This document shows, in pieces, positions 40,513 to 49,053 of a DNA stretch of 64,000 bases (its first letter is position 1; each line of letters starts with the position of its first letter). Origin of the DNA: CAVYUC01 sp963816685 (GTDB lineage: Bacteria > Bacteroidota > Bacteroidia > Bacteroidales > Prolixibacteraceae). Both the position numbers and the translations under genes were made by a program. The DNA is taken from the NCBI GenBank assembly GCA_963816685.1, contig CAWFMB010000029.1:75251-139250 (forward strand), read 5' to 3'. Below the pieces are notes generated by a model, which saw nothing but the letters and a program-made list of their open reading frames with translations, was not told the origin of the DNA and searched no databases.

Positions 40513-41573
40513 ATGGTAAAACAAATCAGTTTATTCTTTATCACAACATTATGTTTTTTTTTGATAAACGAGGCATTTATTAAAATTTCTAATATCGGGA
40601 GTGTATCTTCTACTGAATTTTATGATGACATTGGGCGTGGATACAGAAAAAATCTAAACTATCTGTATTTCAATGAGGGGTTTGGAATGGGGAAATTTAA
40701 TGAATACAGATATATTGGAACACCACGTTCACCGGAAAAAGATACAAATACTGTTCGTGTTGTACTGTTAGGGGATTCCTACACTGAATCTTTACAAATT
40801 TTTGAAAGAAATTATTTTGGTGTTGTTGCTGAAAATTTATTGAATAATAATATACTTAACAGGAAATATGAATTTTTAAACTTTGGAAGAAGTGGATTTG
40901 ATATTGCAGATATGTATGCTTATCATAAAGTTTTTGCAGAGAATTTTAATCCGGATTATATTTTTTATATGATATCTTCAAAGGATTTGGTTCCGGTACA
41001 TTCTGACCCATTAGTTCCCAGACCTGTATACAGAATGATAGTTTAAGCATTTCTTTCGATTTTGAATCTTCGATTTTGAGATTATATAAAATTATGAAAC
41101 CTTTTCTTCAGCATTCTTGTATTCTGAATATGACAAATAATTGTCGAAAAAAAATGAAGAATACATCAATTTATGCCATCTTGTTCGAGAAATTTTATTT
41201 TCGGTTTAATCCAACGGATGAGGATTATGTGGATGATGTTAATGTTCATAATAAATTAAATCCTATTACTGAAAATATTATTAAAACTCTAAACCCTCAA
41301 AATGTCGTTTTTATTAACAGGGATATGCAGGAACTTCCTTCAACATTTATTGACTTATGTAAAAATAATAATTTTCAAGTTTGGGATTTAAGCCTGATTT
41401 TGAATTCAATGAAAGAGAATGGAGATGATCCTGTTTTTTGGGAGATCACAAATAAAAAAGGGCATTGGAATACTGCCGCGCATTACAAAGTTGGTCAATT
41501 CCTGACAGAACATACCAATAAATTAGTTAATTATTACAATTATACCTATACCCTTTCACCAGACAATAAATGA
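40513..41573 (+). pseudogene. SGNH-like partner of MBOAT, frameshifted as read
   Basis: Frame one (40513-41046) encodes a signal anchor and VVLLGDSYTESLQIFERN with a GDS nucleophile block. Frame two (open from about 41034, to 41573) ends with ITNKKGHWNTAAHYKVGQFL, with a His where the GDSL/AlgX-type C-terminal catalytic His would be. One extra A in the AA run near 41033 joins them (PVYRNDSLSISFDFESSILR), giving about 353 residues. It lies 11 bases after the MBOAT gene. The likely role is transfer of the acyl group onto a surface glycan. Probably intact in the organism. Confidence 0.75.
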
Positions 41574-41638
41574 TGTTTTATATTAGGAAGAATTCCCTAA
41601 AAAAACAATTCATCCATTTCTTAAACAGATTTTTATAC

Positions 41639-41646
41639 TATCTTTG
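41639..41646 (+). promoter_or_regulatory. -7 element of rpsP promoter
   Basis: TATCTTTG fits TAnnTTTG and ends 32 bases before the rpsP ATG. No clear TTG at the right distance upstream. Confidence 0.5.
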
Positions 41647-41677
41647 CGGCTCATTTTTTAAAAAATAAAATAGAATT

Positions 41678-42304
41678 ATGCCAGTAAAAATGAGATTAGC
41701 GCGGCATGGCCGCAAACGTTATGCTTTCTACCACATTGTGGTAGCAGATAGCAGGGCGCCACGAGATGGCAGGTACATTGAAAGGATTGGCACGTATAAT
41801 CCGAACACAAATCCTGCTACAATAGATCTCGATTTTGACAAAGCTTACAACTGGCTTACAAATGGCGCACAACCTACCGACACCGTGAAGGCAATTTTGT
41901 CTTACAAAGGTGTACTCTACAAAAAACACCTGATGGGTGGAGTAAAAAAAGGAGCTTTCGATGAAGCAGAAGCTGAAAAGAGGCTGGAACAGTGGATGAC
42001 CGAAAAAGAGGAAAAAATCCAGGGCAAAATTGAAAAATTAGCCGGAGAAGCCGATTCTGAAGCAAGAAAACAGATGGAAGCAGAAGCAAAAGTTAATGCA
42101 GAAAAGGCTGCTGCTATTGCGGCTAAAAATGCTGAATTAGCTGCGGAAGTAAATCAACCTGCGGAAGAAACTGCTGAAGAAGCAACGGAGACAGAAACTG
42201 CTGAAGAAGCACCTGAATCAGAAGCTGCAGCTGAAGAGAATGTTGAGGGAAAAGCTGAAGAAAAAGAAGAAGAATCTTCTAAAAATGAAGGCGCTGAATC
42301 TTAA
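41678..42304 (+). CDS. rpsP: 30S ribosomal protein S16 with acidic C-terminal extension
   Basis: 208 residues. The first about 80 are standard S16 (MRLARHGRKRYAFYHIVVAD, then YIERIGTYNPNT). Beyond them lies an extension of about 120 residues rich in Ala, Glu and Lys: a helical, coiled-coil-like part up to about residue 155, then a nearly pure Glu/Ala/Thr tail. Most bacterial S16 proteins have 80-100 residues, though long tails occur in Bacteroidetes. S16 assembles early into the small subunit. It is followed by a hairpin and rimM, the gene for an S19-associated maturation factor, a common pairing. Confidence 0.96.
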   Translation: MPVKMRLARHGRKRYAFYHIVVADSRAPRDGRYIERIGTYNPNTNPATIDLDFDKAYNWLTNGAQPTDTVKAILSYKGVLYKKHLMGGVKKGAFDEAEAEKRLEQWMTEKEEKIQGKIEKLAGEADSEARKQMEAEAKVNAEKAAAIAAKNAELAAEVNQPAEETAEEATETETAEEAPESEAAAEENVEGKAEEKEEESSKNEGAES

Positions 42305-42326
42305 TTAAAAAAGCTAAAGTAACATG

Positions 42327-42357
42327 AAAAACCATCTTCTTTCAGAGGATGGTTTTT
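42327..42357 (+). terminator. terminator between rpsP and rimM
   Basis: AAAAACCATC pairs with GATGGTTTTT around an 11-base loop, followed by further T. It lies about 22 bases past the rpsP stop. It may partly attenuate read-through into rimM. Confidence 0.8.
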
Positions 42358-42397
42358 TTTGTGAATGCTCAGGTGCAAATTAACTATCTTTACAGAC

Positions 42398-42919
42398 ATG
42401 GAAACAATTCCAAAAGCAGAATGCCAAAAAATTGGTTTTTTCAGAAAAACTCACGGCGTATATGGTGAAATGGTGCTTGAATTTGAACCCCGGTTTGAGT
42501 TTTCGGTTGAAGATGCGAACCGGTTTTTTATTGAAATTGATGGTTTGCTTGTACCATTTTTTATTTCTGAAAACGGATTACGGTTTAAATCGGGAAACGC
42601 TGCTCTTGTTAAATTCGATGGAGTGGAAAGCGAAACTTACGCCCGGCGGCTGGTTGGAATGGAAGTGTATCTTTTTCAGTCCGAAATAATTGATGAACCT
42701 GAAGAAACTGTATCTCCTTTTTTAAACTTTCTGTTAAAAGATACAAAAGCAGGTGAAATCGGAACAATTACTGCTGTCGAAGATTATTCAGGAAATATTG
42801 TTATGATTGTAAAATACAAGGGTGATGATATTTTAGTTCCATTTAATGAAGATTTTCTGGTTTCGGTTGACGAAAAACAGAAAATTCTCCTTTTAGATTT
42901 ACCGGAAGGATTATTTTGA
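42398..42919 (+). CDS. rimM: ribosome maturation factor RimM
   Basis: 173 residues from the ATG at 42398. KIGFFRKTHGVYGEMVLEF is the family's N-terminal glycine motif. VFFISENGLRFKSGNAALV and the PRC-barrel part (GTITAVEDYSGNIVMIVKY, then VPFNEDFL) follow, and LLDLPEGLF ends it as usual. It helps 30S head assembly around S19. A TATCTTTA sequence at 42384-42391, only 6 bases before the start, could be a -7 box giving a very short leader; translation might otherwise depend on rpsP read-through. Confidence 0.93.
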   Translation: METIPKAECQKIGFFRKTHGVYGEMVLEFEPRFEFSVEDANRFFIEIDGLLVPFFISENGLRFKSGNAALVKFDGVESETYARRLVGMEVYLFQSEIIDEPEETVSPFLNFLLKDTKAGEIGTITAVEDYSGNIVMIVKYKGDDILVPFNEDFLVSVDEKQKILLLDLPEGLF

Positions 42920-43115
42920 ATATGTCCTTATTGAATTCCCCAACAGATGTATTTGTATTTCGCGGATTCCTATTGATATTAAACATTCTCTGTAATTGAA
43001 CAGGCAAATACAAGGTGATTCCAAAACAACTATTTTTCAAAAAGGTGCAACTTTCTGATTATTTGCACGTCAATACAAAGTGTTGAAAGTTAATAATTAA
43101 ATAAAATAGCAGGTT

Positions 43116-43823
43116 ATGAAGGCAAAGATTTTATTCGTTTCGCTGATGGTTTGTGGGATTCTGTTTGTAAACAGAGTATTTGCAGAAGATGAAACCCGGA
43201 ATGTTTCATCCTTTACTGAAATTTCGCTGAGAGTGCCGGGAAAATTATTTCTTGAACAGGGCGATAAGCAAAGTGTTGAAATAGTAGCCAAAACTTCCGA
43301 TTTAAAAGAAATTGTTACAGAAGTCAGGAACGGAAAACTTATTATTCGTTTCGACAAGGAAAATTATTTCTGGAATTCATTTAATCCCGGGAAAATTGAA
43401 ATTTATATTACCGTACCTGAAATTAACGAACTATCAGTTTCCGGATCGGGTGATATTATTGCCGAAGATGAAATAAAAGCCCGTTCAATGGATCTGGCAG
43501 TGAGTGGGAGCGGAGATATAAATCTGGAGGAATTGGTTGCTGAGCATGTTAAAGCAGCTGTTTCTGGCTCAGGAGATATTGTTATAAACAGCGGTGGTAA
43601 TGCTGATGATTTTTCAATTTCAATTTCTGGCTCAGGCGATGTAAAAGCCGAGGGTTTTCAGGCAAAAGATGTAACGGTTAAAATTTCGGGATCGGGTGAC
43701 TGCACGGTGAATTCAAACGGGACTTTAAATGTTCGGGTTGCAGGTTCCGGCGATGTCTTATACAGGGGGAATCCACAAATCGATTCATCAGTTGCCGGTT
43801 CAGGTAAGGTCAGAAAGATGTAA
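43116..43823 (+). CDS. secreted GIN-domain (DUF2807) protein
   Basis: 235 residues with a signal peptide (ILFVSLMVCGILFVNRVFA). The body is a right-handed beta-repeat with SGSGD or close variants about every 20 residues (LSVSGSGDIIAEDE, AVSGSGDINLEE, and so on). This is the head GIN domain, DUF2807, widespread in Bacteroidetes. It was called a putative autotransporter adhesin domain, but no function is proven. It is probably periplasmic or surface-exposed. It has its own terminator. Confidence 0.85.
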   Translation: MKAKILFVSLMVCGILFVNRVFAEDETRNVSSFTEISLRVPGKLFLEQGDKQSVEIVAKTSDLKEIVTEVRNGKLIIRFDKENYFWNSFNPGKIEIYITVPEINELSVSGSGDIIAEDEIKARSMDLAVSGSGDINLEELVAEHVKAAVSGSGDIVINSGGNADDFSISISGSGDVKAEGFQAKDVTVKISGSGDCTVNSNGTLNVRVAGSGDVLYRGNPQIDSSVAGSGKVRKM

Positions 43824-43842
43824 CAAATAACAACATTTAAGG

Positions 43843-43867
43843 AAGCCATTGCATTTTGCAGTGGCTT
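43843..43867 (+). terminator. terminator after DUF2807 gene
   Basis: AAGCCATTGCA pairs with TGCAGTGGCTT around TTT, followed by a T-run. Confidence 0.8.
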
Positions 43868-43944
43868 TTTTGTTTTAGCTATTTTGCATTTGCTTCTAAA
43901 GAACTAACTTAGAGGGAATTTTGTACTAAACTAATTTATGAATC

Positions 43945-44382
43945 ATGGGAATGTTAAAGGAATTTAAGAGTTTTGCCATGAAGGGCAATGTCCTTGATTT
44001 GGCAGTAGCTGTCATTATTGGCGGCGCTTTCGGAAAAATTATCTCCTCTTTTGTTAATGATGTTTTGATGCCCCCGATTGGTTTGCTTTTGGGTGAAAGA
44101 GATTTCAGCAACATGAGGGTTATCTTAAAGTATCCGCGGGAAGCAATTATGGAAGGGGACAAAATAATTGCAGCCCCGATTGCTGAAGTGTCTATTCGTT
44201 ATGGCGCTTTCGTAAGTACAGTTCTTGATTTTCTGATTGTCGCATTTGCCATTTTTATGGTGGTAAAAGCTTACAACAGGGTGAAAAGGAAAGAAGAAGT
44301 TAAACCTGTAGCTCCGCCTGCACCGCCAAAACAGGAAATTCTGCTTACAGAAATCAGGGATCTTTTAAAGGAAAAGAAATAA
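43945..44382 (+). CDS. mscL: large-conductance mechanosensitive channel MscL
   Basis: 145 residues. The N-terminal amphipathic segment MLKEFKSFAMKGNVLDLAVA leads into TM1 (VIIGGAFGKIISSFVNDV), the pore constriction; TM2 is FVSTVLDFLIVAFAIFMVV. A charged, proline-rich cytoplasmic linker and helix (EILLTEIRDLLKEKK) close it. It forms a pentameric emergency pore that opens under hypo-osmotic stress. Monocistronic, with a shared terminator facing the next, opposite-strand gene. Confidence 0.96.
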   Translation: MGMLKEFKSFAMKGNVLDLAVAVIIGGAFGKIISSFVNDVLMPPIGLLLGERDFSNMRVILKYPREAIMEGDKIIAAPIAEVSIRYGAFVSTVLDFLIVAFAIFMVVKAYNRVKRKEEVKPVAPPAPPKQEILLTEIRDLLKEKK

Positions 44383-44397
44383 TTTTCGGAAAGAATG

Positions 44398-44420
44398 AAC
44401 TGCCTCAATTTGGGGCAGTT
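44398..44420. terminator. bidirectional terminator between mscL and sua5-like gene
   Basis: AACTGCC pairs with GGCAGTT across the loop, with T-runs on the right and A-rich sequence on the left. It is placed between convergent genes. Confidence 0.8.
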
Positions 44421-44984
44421 TTATTTTCTGATGATTTCAATTTGTCCGCCGCTCCCCAGCTTTATAATACTTGAAGGAGTTGCAGGTGTAACATCATCCT
44501 GCCTGTATTCCACGATATAATCCACCTGACTTTTTATTTCTTCTGAAATTTCATCGAAAAAGGATGGAGGTTTTTCTCCGCTGATATTTGCCGATGTGGA
44601 AACCAAAGGCCGCCTGAACCGTTGTAAAAGACGTTGTGTAAATTCTTCTTTAGTGAAGCGGATACCTATGGTACCATCGGCTGCAATTAAATTTGGCGCC
44701 AGATTTTTAGCCTTCGGATAAATTATGGTGAGAGGTGTTGTGGTAAGCTCGATCAAATCCCAGGCAACTTCCGGAACTTCCTCCACATACCGGTCGAGCA
44801 AAGATGCATTTTCCATCAGAACAAGCATGCTTTTGGTATCGCTGCGTTTTTTGATTTCGTAAATCCGCTGCACAGCTTCCGGATTTGTTGCGTCGCAGCC
44901 AATTCCCCAGATGGTATCGGTGGGATACAAAATAACACCACCGTTTTTCAGAACCTCAACTGCTTTTTTCAGGTACTCGTGCAT
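44421..44984 (-). CDS. Sua5/YciO/YrdC family, threonylcarbamoyl-AMP synthase
   Basis: 187 residues. VILYPTDTIWGIGCDA, then KKRSDTKSMLVLM (the K-x-R-S/T nucleotide site) and PLVSTSANISGEKPP mark the family. TsaC/Sua5 makes threonylcarbamoyl-AMP for the t6A modification of tRNA; the short form lacks the extra Sua5 domain. Some YciO paralogues have no proven role, so the exact function is not certain. Its start overlaps the end of the upstream glycosyltransferase gene by 29 bases, so they are co-transcribed. Confidence 0.9.
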   Translation of the reverse strand: MHEYLKKAVEVLKNGGVILYPTDTIWGIGCDATNPEAVQRIYEIKKRSDTKSMLVLMENASLLDRYVEEVPEVAWDLIELTTTPLTIIYPKAKNLAPNLIAADGTIGIRFTKEEFTQRLLQRFRRPLVSTSANISGEKPPSFFDEISEEIKSQVDYIVEYRQDDVTPATPSSIIKLGSGGQIEIIRK

Positions 44985-46095
44985 TTTTTGCTATGATTTC
45001 GGTGTACAAAGAAATCAATTTTTTTGAATAACTTTCAGGATGAAATTGTTGGGCATGCTTTTTTCCTTTCGCAATCAATTCCTTTTTTCGCGCTTCATTG
45101 TCGAGTAATTCTTTCAGTGCTTGTCCGATATTTTCAATATTTGACGGATCGCATAAAACCGCTGCACCACCTGCAGTTTCGGGAAGGCACGAAACATTTG
45201 AAGTAATTACCGGACAAGCGCAGGCCATCGATTCAATTACCGGCAAGCCAAATCCTTCGAACAATGAAATGTAAACCGAGAATTGAGCAAACTGAAAAAG
45301 GCCAGCCAAATCTTCTTCCGGTAAATCGTTCAGAAATTTAACCTGGTCTTCCATTTTATTATCCGAAATAAATTTCAATAGTTCGGTGGCATACAAAGTT
45401 GGTTTTCCAACAAAAACAACCGGCATGTTAATTTTTTCGGAATGGAGTGCTTTCAGCAATGACAACTGATTTTTACGATGCTCAATTGTACCTACTGCCA
45501 GTATATATTTTTCGGGCAAAGCATATTTCGAATGTAAATTGGAAGGAATTTGATTGTTGAAAAAAACAGAAGAAACCGATTGATAAACCACCTCAATTTT
45601 TTCAGGATCAATTTTAAAATAATGAATAATATCGTCGCGGGTCTGATTGCTGATGGCAATTATTTTTGTTGCTGACGAACAGGCATATTTTACTTTACGG
45701 TAATAAATGTTTCGATCCACAGGTTTGTAAAAATCGGGGTACCGCATAAAAACAAGGTCATGAATAGTTACTACCGACGGAACTTCACTTTTATGGATTC
45801 CTTCGGGAAGTTCATTGCTCAACCCGTGGAATATATCCAGGTCATGCTTTTTTAACTGGCCGCTGAGTGAAAAGCTTCTCCACAGCGATTTAAATATTTT
45901 CGACAAGGAACTGTCCGGAGAGATAACATCAAACTGCCTGTAGTTTTTAAACAGGTGATCTTTAATTTCAGGAGTAAACAGCACATAATGGTTTTCGGGG
46001 AAGTAATTTAACAGCGCATTTAATGTGTTGCGACTGTAATTACCCAATCCGGATTCATTCAGAAATGCGCGCTTTGCATCGAAACCTGCTTTCAT
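44956..46095 (-). CDS. glycosyltransferase, GT4 family
   Basis: 379 residues. It begins AGFDAKRAFLNESGLGNYSR, the acceptor-domain start of mannosyltransferase-like GT4 enzymes. The donor half has LAVGTIEHRKNQLSLLKALH, ISLFEGFGLPVIESMACACP with the E-x7-E glutamates, and a final GKKHAQQF segment. Outside the capsule cluster, it may act on lipopolysaccharide or another glycan. A strong hairpin separates it from the upstream lysA-like gene. It is transcribed with the Sua5-family gene. Confidence 0.9.
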   Translation of the reverse strand: MKAGFDAKRAFLNESGLGNYSRNTLNALLNYFPENHYVLFTPEIKDHLFKNYRQFDVISPDSSLSKIFKSLWRSFSLSGQLKKHDLDIFHGLSNELPEGIHKSEVPSVVTIHDLVFMRYPDFYKPVDRNIYYRKVKYACSSATKIIAISNQTRDDIIHYFKIDPEKIEVVYQSVSSVFFNNQIPSNLHSKYALPEKYILAVGTIEHRKNQLSLLKALHSEKINMPVVFVGKPTLYATELLKFISDNKMEDQVKFLNDLPEEDLAGLFQFAQFSVYISLFEGFGLPVIESMACACPVITSNVSCLPETAGGAAVLCDPSNIENIGQALKELLDNEARKKELIAKGKKHAQQFHPESYSKKLISLYTEIIAKNARVPEKSS

Positions 46096-46130
46096 AATTT
46101 ATTGAACTTATTTTCTAAAATTACGAAAAA

Positions 46131-46151
46131 AGCCGGGTTTGGTTCCCGGCT
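46131..46151 (-). terminator. terminator after lysA-like gene
   Basis: AGCCGGG pairs with CCCGGCT around TTTGGTT. On the minus strand a T-run follows (A-run at 46126-46131 on plus). It lies 26 bases past the lysA-like stop. Confidence 0.8.
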
Positions 46152-46176
46152 TCTGTGAAATTTATTTAATAAGTTC

Positions 46177-47442
46177 TCAAACTTTGAAATCAGAAAGCCC
46201 TTCAAAATCCAATGTTGCAAAATAATCCTCAATGGTTTCCGACCGCCTGATTTGAACCACTTCTCCATTTTCGCGCAGCAACAATTCCGATGATTTTAAT
46301 TTGCCGTTGTAGTTAAATCCCATGGCATGACCATGTGCACCGGCATCATGAATAACAAGAATATCATCGGGTTGCAGTTCCGGAAGCATCCGGTTGACGG
46401 CAAATTTATCGTTGTTTTCACAGAGCGAGCCGGTAATATCATATTTTTCGGTATGCGGTTCGTTTTCTTTTCCGGCAACGGTAATGTGATGGTAGGCCCC
46501 ATACATTGCCGGGCGCATAAGATTGACCATGCTCGCATCCAATCCGGCAAACTGTTTATAGGTTTTTTTGATATGGCGCACTTTTGTCACCAGATAACCA
46601 TAAGGGCCGGTAATTGCACGGCCCGATTCAAAGAAAAGCTTTAAAGGTGCCAGGCCATTCCCAACAATAATTTTATCGTACAATTTCTGAATGCCTTTGC
46701 CTACATATTCCATATCAACCGGTTTGTCTTCGGGTTTATAGGGAATTCCAATTCCTCCGCCCAGATTGGCAAAATCAATTCGGATGCCTTCTTTCTCTGC
46801 AACTTCGGCAATCAGGTTGAACAGTATTTCAGCCGTTTCGATAAAATAATCCGCATCCAGTTCATTGGACGCTACCATGGTATGAATTCCAAATCGTTTG
46901 ACCCCTTTTTGTTTTAAAATGCGATATCCCTCAATAATCTGAGTATGCGTAAAACCAAATTTAGCTTCTTCGGGATGCCCAATAATCAGGTTTCCTTTTT
47001 TGAGGTCGCCGGGATTGTATCGCATGCAAATTGTATCGGACAGACCTACATTTCTTTCCAGGTAATCAATGTGTGAAATATCATCGAGGTTAATAATTGC
47101 ACCCAATTCTTTTGCAAGTCTGAATTCTTCAGCCGGTGTGTCATTCGAAGTCAGCATGATTTCATTACCGCGCATTCCAACCCGTTTTGCCAGTTCCAGT
47201 TCAGCAATCGAACTGCAGTCGATTCCAAATCCTTCTTCCCGTAATATCTTCATTAAATAGGGATTTGGTGCAGCCTTTATGGCGAAATATTCCTTAAAAC
47301 CTTCATTCCAGGCAAATGCATTTTTAAAATACCGTGCATTATTTCGAATGGCTTTTTCATCATAAATATGAAAAGGTGTAGGGAATTTTTCTGCAATTAC
47401 TTCAAGTTCTTCTTTTGAAAAGGGTAAATTTTTTTCCGCCAT
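46177..47442 (-). CDS. diaminopimelate decarboxylase-like PLP enzyme (fold III)
   Basis: 421 residues. TPFHIYDEKAIRNNAR and EYFAIKAAPNPYLMKIL carry the PLP-binding Lys of the alanine-racemase-type barrel. LGGGIGIPY binds the phosphate, FFESGRAITGPYG replaces the usual EPGR, and GSLCENNDKFA keeps the Cys of the second-subunit motif. The usual HIGSQ block of LysA is replaced by FGIHTMVASNELD. LysA decarboxylates meso-diaminopimelate to lysine. The variant motifs make another amino-acid substrate possible. It lies 108 bases after a dapF-like gene on the same strand and near dapL. Minus-strand TAACTTTG at 47472-47465 may be its -7 box. Confidence 0.78.
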   Translation of the reverse strand: MAEKNLPFSKEELEVIAEKFPTPFHIYDEKAIRNNARYFKNAFAWNEGFKEYFAIKAAPNPYLMKILREEGFGIDCSSIAELELAKRVGMRGNEIMLTSNDTPAEEFRLAKELGAIINLDDISHIDYLERNVGLSDTICMRYNPGDLKKGNLIIGHPEEAKFGFTHTQIIEGYRILKQKGVKRFGIHTMVASNELDADYFIETAEILFNLIAEVAEKEGIRIDFANLGGGIGIPYKPEDKPVDMEYVGKGIQKLYDKIIVGNGLAPLKLFFESGRAITGPYGYLVTKVRHIKKTYKQFAGLDASMVNLMRPAMYGAYHHITVAGKENEPHTEKYDITGSLCENNDKFAVNRMLPELQPDDILVIHDAGAHGHAMGFNYNGKLKSSELLLRENGEVVQIRRSETIEDYFATLDFEGLSDFKV

Positions 47443-47550
47443 AACAATTTTAATTTTGAGCCAGCAAAGTTAGAAATTACCGCAGACTTTCCGGAATTAT
47501 TCTAAATAATGAAACAGAATGTTAGTAGAGAATTAATAAAATGAACAGAA

Positions 47551-48411
47551 TTATATCAAGCTCTCCACCAGTTCGCGGCTTAAAGTACCCGAAGCAATTT
47601 CGCGCACTTCGCCTGTCATTTTTATATTCCACATTTCATCGATTTCAATTTTTAATGAGCCTCCCGGCATTTTAACCGTCAGTTCCGGACTGGTGAGGCC
47701 TTTTTTAACCATCACTGCTGCCACTGCACACGAAGAGCTTCCGGAAGCCAGTGTCCAGCCGGCGCCGCGTTCCCAAATCATTGCTTCAACTTCTGTTTCC
47801 GAAATAACTTTTGCAAACTGTACATTAATGCGGTTCGGGAAAAGCGAATGGTGTTCAATTTGAGAACCAAATGTTTTTAATTCTTTTTCATCCAATTCAT
47901 CCTTAATAATTACACAATGTGGATTTCCTACCGATACACAATTGATTTGGTAATCTTTGTATTCAAGGTGCAGTGTTTCATCAAGGCACTCCGGGTTTTC
48001 ACTTTTTACAGGAATCTTTGGTGAAGAAAAAACAGCCTTTCCCATATCAACTTTAACAACTTGTGCTTTACTGTTTTTTTCTTCTGTTATTTCAGCACGA
48101 ACAAGACCGCCGGGAGTTTCAATGGTGAATTGCTTTGATTTTGCAAACTTGTAATCATACAGGTATTTTGCAAAAATGCGCAACCCGTTGCCGCTCTTCT
48201 CTGCTTCCGAACCGTCAGGATTTAAAATCCGCAACCCAAAATCGGCAACAAAACTCGGAACTTTCAAAAGAATTCCGTCAGAACCTACACCGTAATGAAC
48301 GTCACAGATTTTTACAATGGCATCTTTTGTAAGTTTAAATTCTGTTTCATTCTGATTCAAAACAATGTAATCGTTTCCAAGACCATGTGATTTTACAAAA
48401 AAGTTTTGCAT
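47551..48411 (-). CDS. DapF-like protein with both catalytic Cys replaced by Ser
   Basis: 286 residues, normal DapF length and fold: FFVKSHGLGNDYIVLNQ, GVGSDGILL, GNPHCVI, ERGAGWTL. DapF normally has two catalytic cysteines, in CGNG and in TLACGTG. Here the codons read EKSGNGLR (AGC) and TLASGSSSCA (TCC), so both are Ser. DapF epimerises LL- to meso-diaminopimelate by a two-base mechanism needing the two Cys, so standard activity is doubtful. Racemase-superfamily relatives with non-Cys residues can be dehydratases. It neighbours lysA-like and dapL genes. Minus-strand TACTTTTG at 48438-48431 may be its -7 box. Assigned by family, not by activity. Confidence 0.8.
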   Translation of the reverse strand: MQNFFVKSHGLGNDYIVLNQNETEFKLTKDAIVKICDVHYGVGSDGILLKVPSFVADFGLRILNPDGSEAEKSGNGLRIFAKYLYDYKFAKSKQFTIETPGGLVRAEITEEKNSKAQVVKVDMGKAVFSSPKIPVKSENPECLDETLHLEYKDYQINCVSVGNPHCVIIKDELDEKELKTFGSQIEHHSLFPNRINVQFAKVISETEVEAMIWERGAGWTLASGSSSCAVAAVMVKKGLTSPELTVKMPGGSLKIEIDEMWNIKMTGEVREIASGTLSRELVESLI

Positions 48412-48545
48412 TTTATTCGTTTTAATAATGCAAAAGTATTAAACGAAACTGAATAAAAACCTATGAATGATTGGTTGAGTAAAAGAGAAAAGATAAATTA
48501 ATAAATGAAGTAACTGGCAGGAGAAGTAATTTATTCATTTTCCGG

Positions 48546-48854
48546 TCACTGCCGTTCAATCCGTGTAATGTCGATGTACTGAATGTCACCGCATTTTCTG
48601 TTGCGGGTCCAGTCCAGGTTTACTGCAATAGGAAAAGTTTCTGTAATCAGATCGATATTTGCTGAAGCCGGCAACGATTCAAAATTGTAGGTCGAATCGC
48701 CAATTTCAACTAAGTAGCCGCCACAGCAAATGCACTCTCTTATATCGGGACCGTTAATAATTGCTGAAGATTGAAAAGCATTTTCATCTTCGGCGCACGA
48801 AAAGAAAATCCCTGTGAACAGGAAAATCAGAAAGATAATTTTTATATAATTCAT
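48546..48854 (-). CDS. small lipoprotein, unknown function
   Basis: 102 residues. The N-terminal signal IIFLIFLFTGIFFSC ends in a lipobox Cys. Five further cysteines, two of them adjacent (ECICCGGYLVEIG, and NRKCGDIQY), suggest disulfides or a metal site. No family recognised. It is transcribed alone, between the dapF-like gene and the divergent dapL gene. Confidence 0.6.
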   Translation of the reverse strand: MNYIKIIFLIFLFTGIFFSCAEDENAFQSSAIINGPDIRECICCGGYLVEIGDSTYNFESLPASANIDLITETFPIAVNLDWTRNRKCGDIQYIDITRIERQ

Positions 48855-48974
48855 GACAGGACAAATTAAGATTTAATGCACAACTATGAGATGCAATTTA
48901 AATCATTTTAGTTGCGTTTCCAATTCATTTGCTGATCATCCAAACGTTAAGAAGAGGGCAAAAGCTGAATGGTT

Positions 48975-49007
48975 TTTGGAGGAAAGCAAACCAATTTCTT
49001 ACCTTTG
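48975..49007 (+). promoter_or_regulatory. dapL promoter
   Basis: TTTG at 48975-48978, 21 bases, then TACCTTTG at 49000-49007: a full match to the Bacteroidetes TTTG-N19-21-TAnnTTTG promoter, giving a leader of about 40 bases before the ATG at 49054. Confidence 0.72.
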
Positions 49008-49053
49008 TTTTCCTCTATTTTGAATTCATTGAAATATTAAAATAAACTGAAAC

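Noticed and set aside
42384..42391. Leaderless rimM transcript
   Set aside because: TATCTTTA is one base off the consensus and no -33 element is seen; read-through from rpsP is as likely.
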